A stretch of DNA of 16,999 bases, taken from the NCBI GenBank assembly GCA_002400365.1, contig DHFK01000015.1, positions 39,387-56,385 of the forward strand, read 5' to 3'. The DNA comes from Anaerolineales bacterium UBA4826. GTDB lineage: Bacteria; Chloroflexota; Anaerolineae; UBA4142. Every line of letters begins with the position of its first letter. Position 1 is the stretch's first letter. Below are positions 1 to 5,830 of this stretch, in pieces. The position numbers and the translations under genes were made by a program. The notes beneath the pieces are model-generated. The model searched no databases. It worked only from the letters and a program-made list of their open reading frames with translations, and had not been told where the DNA came from.

Positions 1-1328
1 CCCAGCGCGATCGCGCCGAACGCGCCGCCGCATAGTTGCGCAACCGGATTGCCCGAACCGCGCGGCGCGGTCGTCGGCGTTGGCTGCGGCGGCGCGGGGC
101 TCGCGCCTTGTGCGACCTGCGGCGGCGTTGCCGTTGGCTTGGCGACCGGCGCCGGCGTCGAGTCGTCGGTTGAAAGACTGAACGTGGGGAACGCGGTCGG
201 CTGCGCGCTGGAACGCGTGGCGATCACCCGCGGTTTGAGTCCCAGGTCTTTGCGCCATGCGTTGTCAAGCCCGTCGGTGTCCACGCCCAAGACCTTGAGA
301 AAGATGTCGTCGTAAAAACCGCCGGTTTTGAACGCTTGAAGCAACTGCGCCAGTTTCTCGCGTCCATAGTGGCGAATGATGAAATCTACAACGCTATAAC
401 TCTCCCCGTACGCCAGATTGGCGGCGGCCGAATCCGCCGGAAATGAGCCGGAAAGAGAACGGATCGCCACGAGCGCATCGTTCTGAACCGCGCGCTTGAG
501 GGGATTGGCAAATTGAGCATCCAACGTGCCGGGATAGGTCTCGTAGTACATCGCCAGCCCTTCGTCCATCCAATGCGGCATCGAGAGGTCGCCGAGGGGA
601 CTGCGAATTTTCTGATGAATGACTTGGTGCGTCAGTTCGTGCGTCGTCGCGCTCTTGCCCCATTCCAGACTCGACGGCTCGACGTTGATGAGGACGATGC
701 CGTAATCTGGAAAGGCTTGCCCGCCGGTCCATTCCTGCGCGCCCACTGACAGCGCGCTGCGGAAATCGTCGCGGTTGCCGTAAATGTAGATCTGGATTTG
801 AGTGTCCACCGTGACGCCGGTGTCTTGCTGCAAAAACTTCATCGCTTCGACGCCGCGATCGAACAGCGCTTTGCCAAAGGCATCGCCGCCGAGATACCAA
901 TAGAGCGCGAGTTTCTCGTTGGCAATCTTCTTCCATGGCCGCGCGGTGTCTTCGACGCGCAGGGGCTGCTTGTCCGTTTGCTTCTTGTTTCCCGCGTCAT
1001 CTTCGATCGTCCACCAGTACTGCCCGGTTACTCCCGGCGGCAAGTAACTCCGGGCGAGGTCCCACGTATAGGTCGTTTTGATCTTGTGGTCGGGGGTAAA
1101 TTCCGGAATCTGGCGTCCGCTGGAAGCCACGCCGTCAATCTGGACGAGCAAGGCAACCTGCGTAATCCTGCCCGCGCTGCTTTGCGCCTCCAACTGGAAT
1201 TGGAGATTCGTTCGAAAGTTGTTGGTAAACTTGTTGGACGTGACGGTGATCGGATCGTCCGCGAACGCGGGCAGCGCGAACGCGAGCAGCGCGATCAATG
1301 TCGCGAGAAGAATCAAGACGCGTTTCAT
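1..1328 (-). CDS. Secreted peptidase-MA-like metalloprotease, C-terminus cut by the window edge
   Basis: The frame is open from an ATG at 1328 to base 1, giving about 442 residues. Residues 1-23 form a signal peptide: basic start, leucine/alanine-rich core and an AFA cleavage site. A beta-rich segment of about 100 residues follows. The catalytic region contains HELTH at residues 230-234 and WMDEGLA with E256, the zinc-binding HExxH plus distal Glu arrangement of gluzincin peptidases such as the peptidase_MA_2 family. A Pro/Thr/Ala-rich linker spans about residues 385-425. A hydrophobic stretch then begins and runs off the window, probably a C-terminal membrane anchor, so the enzyme is expected on the outer face of the membrane. 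The start lies 20 bases after the Trm112-like gene and has an AAAGG ribosome-binding site, so the two are probably co-transcribed. The substrate is unknown. The fold call is fairly firm from the motifs, but family membership was not searched. Confidence 0.85.
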   Translation of the reverse strand, partial: MKRVLILLATLIALLAFALPAFADDPITVTSNKFTNNFRTNLQFQLEAQSSAGRITQVALLVQIDGVASSGRQIPEFTPDHKIKTTYTWDLARSYLPPGVTGQYWWTIEDDAGNKKQTDKQPLRVEDTARPWKKIANEKLALYWYLGGDAFGKALFDRGVEAMKFLQQDTGVTVDTQIQIYIYGNRDDFRSALSVGAQEWTGGQAFPDYGIVLINVEPSSLEWGKSATTHELTHQVIHQKIRSPLGDLSMPHWMDEGLAMYYETYPGTLDAQFANPLKRAVQNDALVAIRSLSGSFPADSAAANLAYGESYSVVDFIIRHYGREKLAQLLQAFKTGGFYDDIFLKVLGVDTDGLDNAWRKDLGLKPRVIATRSSAQPTAFPTFSLSTDDSTPAPVAKPTATPPQVAQGASPAPPQPTPTTAPRGSGNPVAQLCGGAFGAIAL

Positions 1329-1348
1329 GAAATGACCTTTTCCGAACT

Positions 1349-1564
1349 CTACGCCGGCGCGCCCAACTGTTCGACGGGCGTCTCCTTGTGTTTGTCGCCT
1401 TCTTCGATCAGCATGATGGGAATGTCATTCTTGACCGGATACTTGCGTCCGCAATCGTGACAAACCAGCCAAGTCTGTCTCACAAAATCCAACATTCCCG
1501 CGTTGGGTCCATTCCGTACGCAGGCCGGGCAGCGCAAAATCTCGAGCAATTCTGGGCTAACCAT
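1349..1564 (-). CDS. Trm112-like zinc-ribbon protein (UPF0434-type), 71 aa
   Basis: This small protein has two cysteine pairs, CPAC (C12, C15) and CHDC (C35, C38), which should bind one zinc ion. The N-terminal LLEILRCP segment and the later IPIML segment are typical of the Trm112/YcaR family. Eukaryotic and archaeal Trm112 activate methyltransferases that modify tRNA, rRNA and release factors. The bacterial relatives are poorly characterised, so the partner here is not known. An AAGGAG ribosome-binding site precedes the ATG. The gene has its own predicted promoter inside the end of rimI, and its leader is almost filled by an octamer repeat array. Position next to t6A genes fits a role around translation, but that is inference. 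Confidence 0.85.
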   Translation of the reverse strand: MVSPELLEILRCPACVRNGPNAGMLDFVRQTWLVCHDCGRKYPVKNDIPIMLIEEGDKHKETPVEQLGAPA

Positions 1565-1583
1565 CTCGTCTCCTTCCTCTCCT

Positions 1584-1659
1584 CGTTGACTAGTCCTCCA
1601 GTCTCACGGCTTGGTTCGTCGAGTATTTGACCAAGCGACTGGGTGACTATTGGACCAAG
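1584..1659 (-). repeat. Octamer-period palindromic array (TAGTC type), leader of the Trm112-like gene
   Basis: Read on the minus strand, five words of the type TGGTC, TAGTC, CAGTC, TGGTC and TACTC follow one another with starts 8 bases apart. After a short centre come reversed words (GACTGGAG, GACTAG). A GCTTGGT/ACCAAGC pair can form the inner stem. The array starts within a few bases of the predicted transcription start and ends just before the Shine-Dalgarno region. It belongs to the same family as the arrays at 5732, 9814 and 14865. Confidence 0.75.
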
Positions 1660-1688
1660 ATTTTACCACATCCTATTCACTGCGACAA
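1660..1688 (-). promoter_or_regulatory. Predicted sigma-70 promoter for the Trm112-like gene and peptidase
   Basis: On the minus strand TTGTCG (1688-1683) is followed after exactly 17 bases by TAAAAT (1665-1660). A TG one base upstream gives an extended -10. The -35 lies inside the last codons of rimI. The same TTGTCG -35 hexamer and 17-base spacing occur in the tsaE promoter. The transcription start is expected near 1653. Confidence 0.65.
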
Positions 1689-2306
1689 GCGGGCGTACAA
1701 CGTGTCCTTCAAGCCCTGAAGCGTGCGTTGGTACTCTGCGAGTGTGAGGGTCGGCGTAGTCATGATCAACGCATCCTCGCCATTGTCGCTGTAATAGTTC
1801 TTGCGCGCGCCGGCAACCTCAAAACCATATTTTCGATATAGCGCCCGCGCGCTTTCATTCGACACGCGCACTTCGAGTGTGACCACGCGCGCGCCGACCT
1901 CTGCCGCGCCCTCCAGCATCGCCAGCAAAAGCAGTTCGCCGATGCCGCGGCGGCGCCATTCGGGATGCGTCGCGATGGTGCTGACATGCGCTTCGTCCAC
2001 CATCATCCAAAAGCCGCCGTAACCGACGAGCGGCGCGGGCGCTGCCGGGACGCTGTTTGCAGCGCGGGCGCGCCCAAGCATGCGCTGCCACCACGACCGG
2101 CGCGGCGCAACCACTGCCGGGCGCGCCGCGCCATTCTGCGGTCGCGCGACGTAATAGTGCGCCATCTCGTTATAGTGCAATTCGTAATCGTACGCCCGCG
2201 CTGACCACGGCGCGGAAAAGGACGCGTATTCAATTTCCATCACCGCGTCCAGATCGTACGAGGTCATCGGCTCGACGCGGTAGGGCAGACGCGAATAGTC
2301 AATCAT
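1677..2306 (-). CDS. rimI: RimI-type GNAT N-acetyltransferase
   Basis: The protein is 209 aa with a GNAT fold. The acetyl-CoA loop is RRRGIGELLL (residues 118-127), followed by the strand with LEVRVSNESARALYRKYGF, characteristic of RimI. RimI acetylates the N-terminal alanine of ribosomal protein S18 in E. coli, and relatives have broader N-terminal acetylation activity. The ATG overlaps the 3' end of tsaB by 8 bases, so translation is probably coupled; the tsaE-tsaB-rimI order is a common bacterial arrangement. Compared with the 148-aa E. coli enzyme it is long. Most of the excess is an Ala/Pro/Arg-rich insert at about residues 55-92, between the first sheet region and the GYGGFWMMVDEAHVSTIATHP core. 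Confidence 0.9.
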   Translation of the reverse strand: MIDYSRLPYRVEPMTSYDLDAVMEIEYASFSAPWSARAYDYELHYNEMAHYYVARPQNGAARPAVVAPRRSWWQRMLGRARAANSVPAAPAPLVGYGGFWMMVDEAHVSTIATHPEWRRRGIGELLLLAMLEGAAEVGARVVTLEVRVSNESARALYRKYGFEVAGARKNYYSDNGEDALIMTTPTLTLAEYQRTLQGLKDTLYARLSQ

Positions 2307-2976
2307 GCGGCAGATACACGGGCGCGAGCGCGGCGAGATCGTCCGATTCGCCGCGCTGGAAACGCGCCCACGCGAGTTCCGCCAGAAAACCGGCGCGCCG
2401 GGCGTTCATCGCCGGCGAAGCAATCACCGCGCGTGCGCCGACCTGTTCCCGCAGTCGCTGCGCCAGCGCTGCATCAATGTCGCCGCAGAAAAGCGCACGC
2501 GCCGGTCTGGCGCCGTCGCCGCGCGCGACGAGGGCAAGCAAGCCCGCCGCATCCACGAGCGCGCACGCGCCGATGCGCTGGACTGCGCCACGCCGCGCCG
2601 CGTAGCGCGCGACGGAAACGCGCCCGCGCCCGGCGGAGAGAATCGCCCAAATCGGCAGCGCTTGCTCTGCGTGCGCCAGCGCGAGCGCGTCGAGCGTCGG
2701 CACGCCGAGGAGTGGGATGTGGCAGCCCAACGCCAGCCCCTTGGCGACGCTCATGCCGACGCGCAAGCCGGTGAACGAGCCCGGACCAAGCGCGACGCCG
2801 ACCGCGCGCAAATCGCGATTTTGCGCGCGCGCCAGATCGAGCAGGCGCACGATCTGCGCCATCAACTCGACGGTATGATTCTCGCGCGAACGCCAGGTTA
2901 TTTCCGCCAAGACGCCTTCCGCAGTGTAGAGCGCGAGGCTCGCCGCGCGCGTGGCGGTGTCAATAGCCAATAACAT
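2299..2976 (-). CDS. tsaB: tRNA t6A37 threonylcarbamoyltransferase complex subunit TsaB
   Basis: TsaB is an ASKHA-fold partner of TsaD in the complex that transfers threonylcarbamoyl to adenine 37 of ANN-decoding tRNAs. The N-terminal MLLAIDTAT strand and the GPGSFTGLRVGMSVAKGLA motif (about residues 69-87) are diagnostic. I place the start at 2976 because MLLAID is the standard N-terminus. An upstream in-frame ATG at 3039 would translate the palindromic repeat between the genes. This gives 225 aa, close to the usual length of about 230. It lies between tsaE and rimI on one transcript and shares 8 bases with rimI. The tsaD and tsaC genes are not in the window. Confidence 0.92.
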   Translation of the reverse strand: MLLAIDTATRAASLALYTAEGVLAEITWRSRENHTVELMAQIVRLLDLARAQNRDLRAVGVALGPGSFTGLRVGMSVAKGLALGCHIPLLGVPTLDALALAHAEQALPIWAILSAGRGRVSVARYAARRGAVQRIGACALVDAAGLLALVARGDGARPARALFCGDIDAALAQRLREQVGARAVIASPAMNARRAGFLAELAWARFQRGESDDLAALAPVYLPHD

Positions 2977-2991
2977 CGAATCATCCAATGC

Positions 2992-3060
2992 GTGACGTGT
3001 GGCGAGTGACGAGGAACACCAAGCCGCGCCGCACGTCACCCGTCACTCGTCACCTGTCAC
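2992..3060 (-). repeat. Heptamer-period palindromic array (GTGAC type) between tsaE and tsaB
   Basis: On the plus strand GTCAC starts at 3035, 3042, 3049 and 3056, exactly 7 bases apart. The opposing half has GTGAC at 2992 and 3006 with GTGGC at 2999, also at 7-base steps. The two halves can pair as a long hairpin around a GC-rich centre. The TGA stop codon of tsaE (3059-3057) is inside the outermost GTGAC word. Confidence 0.8.
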
Positions 3061-3551
3061 CCGAACGCACTTGCCTTGAACTCGCGCAACAATTCCTCGT
3101 ACCGCGCGCCAGCGGCGACCAGCAGCAAGCCGCGTTTCGTATCGCTCACGTGTCGAAACGTGATCCACAAGCGCTCTGCCGGCAACACGTCGCGAATCTT
3201 CTCCGCCCATTCGATCACGCACACCCCATCGCCGGCGAGATAATCGTCCAAACCGATTCCAAGCGCCTCGTCCGCGCCGCGCAGCCGGTAGAGGTCGAGG
3301 TGGAACAGTGGCAAACGTCCGTCGCGATGCTCGTTCGCCAGGATGAACGTCGGACTGTGAATCGCTTCGGCGATGCCGAGTCCGCGCCCCAAGCCCTGGG
3401 CAAAGCACGTCTTGCCCGAACCGAGTTCGCCTTCAAGGCAAAACACATCTGCCGCGCGCGCGAGTTCGCCCAGGCGCGCGCCCAACCGCTGCGTTTGCGC
3501 GACGCTGTGGCTGATGATGTCGAGGGTGTGTTCGTCGGAAACCGGTGCCAT
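3057..3551 (-). CDS. tsaE: tRNA t6A biosynthesis ATPase TsaE
   Basis: TsaE is the small P-loop ATPase that regulates the TsaB-TsaD complex in t6A synthesis. The Walker A motif is GELGSGKT (residues 41-48). SPTFILANEH (66-75), HLDLYRL (84-90) and IEWAEK (113-118) are the other family signatures. The length of 164 aa is normal. The ATG at 3551 has an AGGAAG ribosome-binding site and lies about 22 bases after the predicted start of transcription. It is the first gene of the minus-strand operon tsaE-tsaB-rimI. Confidence 0.93.
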   Translation of the reverse strand: MAPVSDEHTLDIISHSVAQTQRLGARLGELARAADVFCLEGELGSGKTCFAQGLGRGLGIAEAIHSPTFILANEHRDGRLPLFHLDLYRLRGADEALGIGLDDYLAGDGVCVIEWAEKIRDVLPAERLWITFRHVSDTKRGLLLVAAGARYEELLREFKASAFG

Positions 3552-3580
3552 GCCTACTTCCTGATTTTCAGCGCAAGCGC

Positions 3581-3609
3581 ATTATACTCCGATTGCAGGT
3601 ACGCGACAA
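3581..3609 (-). promoter_or_regulatory. Predicted sigma-70 promoter for tsaE-tsaB-rimI
   Basis: On the minus strand TTGTCG (3609-3604) is followed by 17 bases and then a perfect TATAAT (3586-3581). The leader to the tsaE ATG is short, about 22 bases. Confidence 0.75.
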
Positions 3610-3620
3610 GACACGGGCAA

Positions 3621-3637
3621 GGTGACACCCCGTCACC
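3621..3637. repeat. Small GTGAC-type hairpin
   Basis: GGTGAC (3621-3626) and GTCACC (3632-3637) form a perfect 6-bp stem around ACCCC. The word matches the GTGAC arrays elsewhere in the window, so this may be a minimal copy of the same family. Its right arm overlaps the left direct repeat of the adjacent MITE-like element. Confidence 0.5.
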
Positions 3638-3642
3638 GCGTC

Positions 3643-3800
3643 CAGGGTGTGTGCAAAGTTGCTTGACAAAGCCAAAGAGCGATTTGTCATTGCGAGGAGC
3701 GGTCTTTGCGACGAAGCCGCGAAGCGTCCACAGCACTTTGGGGATTGCTTCGCAAAAAACGCTCGCAATGACATGGGCGGCTGACTTTGCACACGCCCTG
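3643..3800. mobile_element. Candidate 158-bp MITE-like element with flanking direct repeats
   Basis: The ends form a 17-bp terminal inverted repeat with one mismatch: CAGGGTGTGTGCAAAGT at 3643-3659 and ACTTTGCACACGCCCTG at 3784-3800. The 10-bp sequence TCACCGCGTC occurs directly outside both ends (3633-3642 and 3801-3810), as expected of a target-site duplication. A second, perfect 12-bp inverted repeat (TGTCATTGCGAG at 3685-3696, CTCGCAATGACA at 3762-3773) is nested inside and resembles the TCATTGCGAG-type palindromes dispersed in many bacterial genomes. There is no credible coding sequence inside. The rest of this 305-base gene-free region (3552-3856) holds only the two divergent promoters and a small hairpin. 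Confidence 0.7.
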
Positions 3801-3810
3801 TCACCGCGTC

Positions 3811-3839
3811 TTTGCTTTCCCCGCCAAGTGTGGTAGAAT
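3811..3839 (+). promoter_or_regulatory. Predicted extended -10 promoter for the metallophosphoesterase
   Basis: TAGAAT at 3834-3839 is preceded by TG at 3831-3832, giving an extended -10. The -35 region is weak (TTTGCT at 3811-3816 with 17-base spacing, or TTGCTT one base later). It starts directly at the right edge of the duplicated target site of the MITE-like element. Confidence 0.5.
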
Positions 3840-3856
3840 GTTATCAGAGGTAACCC

Positions 3857-4591
3857 ATGCGCATCTTGATCGTCTCCGACATTCACGCCAACCTCGTCGC
3901 GCTAGAAACCGTGCTCAAAGACGCGAACAAGTTCGACCGCGTTTGGTGCCTGGGCGACGTCGTCGGCTACGGACCCCAGCCAAACGCGTGCATCGAAAGA
4001 CTGCGCGCGTTCGATCTCCTCTGCATCGCCGGCAATCACGACTGGGCAGTGCTCGACAAACTCGACCTGGAAGAATTCAACCCCGACGCGCGCCGCGCGG
4101 CGATCTGGACGCGCAATCAATTGACGCCCGCCAATCGCGATTGGCTGCACGCGCTGCCGGAACGAATTCCCACTCAAGCCGAAAAATTCACGCTCGTTCA
4201 CGGCAGCCCGCGCTATCCGATCTGGGAATACGTCCTGACCCCCGCGGTCGCGCGCATCAATTTCGATTTCTTCGATACGCTCCTTTGTCTCGTGGGACAC
4301 ACGCACGTTCCCGTGCTGTATCGCTTTCATCGCGACGAACAAACGGCGACCGCCGAACTGCTGCCCGAGAATTTCTCCACCGTCCTGGGTCCCGAACGCA
4401 TGATGATCAACCCGGGCAGCGTCGGACAACCGCGTGACGGCGATCCGCGCGCGGCATACGCGCTCCTCGACCTCGACACGCTGACCCTCACGCACCGTCG
4501 CGTCGCCTACGACATCGCCGCGACGCAGGCGGACATGGAACAGGCGAAACTGCCGACGCGCCTGATTCAGCGGTTGAGTTATGGGTGGTGA
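3857..4591 (+). CDS. YfcE/MJ0936-like metallophosphoesterase
   Basis: This is a calcineurin-like phosphoesterase of 244 aa. The metal-binding motifs occur in the expected order: SDIH (D8, H10), GDVVGYGP (D34), GNHD (N60, H61), VHGSP (H115) and GHTH (H148, H150). The C-terminal MINPGSVGQPRDGDPRA segment is typical of the Metallophos_2 group that includes YfcE and MJ0936, which hydrolyse phosphodiesters in vitro. The physiological substrate is unknown. An AGAGG ribosome-binding site lies 6-7 bases before the ATG. The gene has its own promoter, divergent from the tsaE operon across the mobile-element candidate. No terminator is obvious after it. Confidence 0.88.
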   Translation: MRILIVSDIHANLVALETVLKDANKFDRVWCLGDVVGYGPQPNACIERLRAFDLLCIAGNHDWAVLDKLDLEEFNPDARRAAIWTRNQLTPANRDWLHALPERIPTQAEKFTLVHGSPRYPIWEYVLTPAVARINFDFFDTLLCLVGHTHVPVLYRFHRDEQTATAELLPENFSTVLGPERMMINPGSVGQPRDGDPRAAYALLDLDTLTLTHRRVAYDIAATQADMEQAKLPTRLIQRLSYGW

Positions 4592-4721
4592 ACGAAACGG
4601 GTAGAGGGGCTGCCGTCCTGAGCCAAGTCGAAGGATGCCCGCTCTGGACATTCGCGGAACCTTTTCCGAGAACCGAACGTCTATCGAGTGAAAACAGACG
4701 CTCCCCGAAAGGAAGGACACC
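4592..4721. other. Intergenic gap with a short dispersed-repeat-like motif
   Basis: This 130-base gap holds CCTGAGCCAAGTCGAAGG at about 4617-4634. It is a one-base variant of the CTGAGCGAAGTCGAAGG motif that I recall as a frequent intergenic word in Chloroflexota and other genomes. I see no convincing promoter or terminator here. A GAAAGGAAGG ribosome-binding region lies at its right end. Confidence 0.4.
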
Positions 4722-5648
4722 ATGAAACACCTGCTCTTTGCAATCATGCTCCTCACGTTGACGCTCTCGATGATCTCTTGCGCGCCGGCTGCCGCTCCCG
4801 TGCCCACCCGCGCCCCGGCAGTCGCCATTGCGCCGACTTTCCCCGGACAACCGTCGCTGGGCGAGTCGTTGCAGCAAAGCAAGGGCGGCGACGCGACGCA
4901 AAACGCGGCTACGGATAGGGCTGCCGCGAGCGATGAGCGCATGATCGTTTACACGGTCCGCCTGAATCTCGAAGTGCAAGACGCCGACAAAGCCGCGAAC
5001 GACATTGCCGCGATCGCCGCGCAGCACAAGGGCTATCTCGCCGCGTCGAACATGTCGCGCGATAGCAAGGGTCGCATGCGCGGCTCGATCACCGTTCGCA
5101 TCCCCGCCGAATCGCTCGACGCGGCGCAGAAGCAAATCGAAGCGATCGGTCTAAAGGTGTTGAGCCGGAACAAGGACTCGCGCGACGTGACCGATCAGTA
5201 CACCGACCTCAACGCGCGGTTGAAGAACCTGACCGCCACGGAGGATGAACTCCGCAAACTGCTCGACACTGTCCGCGAACGCACCGGCAAAGCCGAAGAC
5301 ATTCTCGCGGTCTACCGACAACTCACCGAGGTCCGCACGCAGATCGAGCAGATCAAAGGGCAGATGAACGTGCTGGAAAAGACCAGCGCGCTGGCGACGA
5401 TCACGATTGACCTCACGCCGCACGAAGAGGTTCAGGTGCTCGAGCCCGAAACGTGGGTGCCGAACCGGACCGCCGCGCAGGCGCTGCGCGCGCTCGTGCA
5501 AGCGCTGCGAGGTCTCACCGACCTCGCAATCTGGCTGCTGCTATTCCTTTTGCCGATTCTGATTGTTCTGTTGCTGCCATTCGTCGTGCTTGCGCTGATC
5601 CTGCGCGCAGTCTTGCGTCGCCGGAAAAAAGTGACGCCAGTCGCATGA
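4722..5648 (+). CDS. DUF4349-containing membrane lipoprotein
   Basis: The N-terminus is a lipoprotein signal: a hydrophobic stretch ending in SMISC with C20 as the likely lipidated residue, followed by an Ala/Pro-rich linker to about residue 60. The middle (about 65-235) matches the DUF4349 pattern: a strand-rich domain with RMRGSITVRIPAE, then SRDVTDQYTDLNARLKNL and a heptad-rich helix ending in LEKTSALATITIDL, which should form a coiled coil. A transmembrane segment occupies about residues 266-298, followed by a basic tail (RRRKK) that should face the cytoplasm. The protein is therefore anchored at both ends with its bulk outside the cell membrane. The function of the family is not established. 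A strong intrinsic terminator follows the gene. Confidence 0.85.
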   Translation: MKHLLFAIMLLTLTLSMISCAPAAAPVPTRAPAVAIAPTFPGQPSLGESLQQSKGGDATQNAATDRAAASDERMIVYTVRLNLEVQDADKAANDIAAIAAQHKGYLAASNMSRDSKGRMRGSITVRIPAESLDAAQKQIEAIGLKVLSRNKDSRDVTDQYTDLNARLKNLTATEDELRKLLDTVRERTGKAEDILAVYRQLTEVRTQIEQIKGQMNVLEKTSALATITIDLTPHEEVQVLEPETWVPNRTAAQALRALVQALRGLTDLAIWLLLFLLPILIVLLLPFVVLALILRAVLRRRKKVTPVA

Positions 5649-5654
5649 ACTCTG

Positions 5655-5694
5655 GAAACCAGGTTTCTTTCGAGAAACCTGGTTTCTTTATTTA
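5655..5694 (+). terminator. Strong intrinsic terminator with a UUCG loop
   Basis: A perfect 14-bp stem (5655-5668 with 5673-5686) closes on the tetraloop TTCG and is followed by TTTATTTA. The stem repeats the AAACCAGGTTTC word, so it may also be a dispersed-repeat copy used as a terminator. It separates the DUF4349 gene from the pdxS promoter, which starts one base later. Confidence 0.85.
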
Positions 5695-5695
5695 G

Positions 5696-5724
5696 TTGAC
5701 AACCTCTTCCATTTGGCATAGAAT
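5696..5724 (+). promoter_or_regulatory. pdxS: Strong predicted sigma-70 promoter for pdxS
   Basis: A perfect TTGACA (5696-5701) is followed by 17 bases and then TAGAAT (5719-5724). It is the best consensus promoter in the window. Transcription should start near 5731, a few bases before the first repeat word of the leader array. Confidence 0.85.
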
Positions 5725-5731
5725 CGCGAAT

Positions 5732-5817
5732 GCAAGTCTGATAGTCCGATAGTCGCCTAGTCGTTTGCGCGGCTCTCACGACGATCAGACCAGGAGACTA
5801 GAGACTATTCGACCAAC
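5732..5817 (+). repeat. Octamer-period palindromic array (TAGTC type) filling the pdxS leader
   Basis: AAGTC starts at 5734 and TAGTC at 5742, 5750 and 5758, exactly 8 bases apart. The reverse half has GACC at 5788, GACTA at 5796 and 5803, and GACC at 5811 (steps 8, 7, 8). CTAGTC (5757-5762) pairs with GACTAG (5796-5801), and ATAGTC (5749-5754) with GACTAT (5803-5808). The array runs from the predicted transcription start to the GAGGAGG Shine-Dalgarno sequence at 5818-5824. Confidence 0.8.
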
Positions 5818-5830
5818 GAGGAGGTTTGCT

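Noticed and set aside
394..936. 180-aa open frame on the minus strand within the peptidase gene
   Set aside because: It is a different frame of the same strand as the HELTH-containing peptidase, which runs uninterrupted from 1328 to the window edge with a signal peptide.
3554..3886. 110-aa open frame on the minus strand between tsaE and the phosphoesterase
   Set aside because: It runs through the MITE-like element and both promoters and has no ribosome-binding site or domain.
3902..4942. 346-aa open frame on the minus strand across the metallophosphoesterase and DUF4349 genes
   Set aside because: It is antisense to two well-supported genes, has no domain signature and crosses an intergenic gap.
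5732..5824. The pdxS leader as a known riboswitch
   Set aside because: Its structure is explained by the periodic repeat, and I recognise no conserved core of TPP, FMN, cobalamin, SAM or other known riboswitches.
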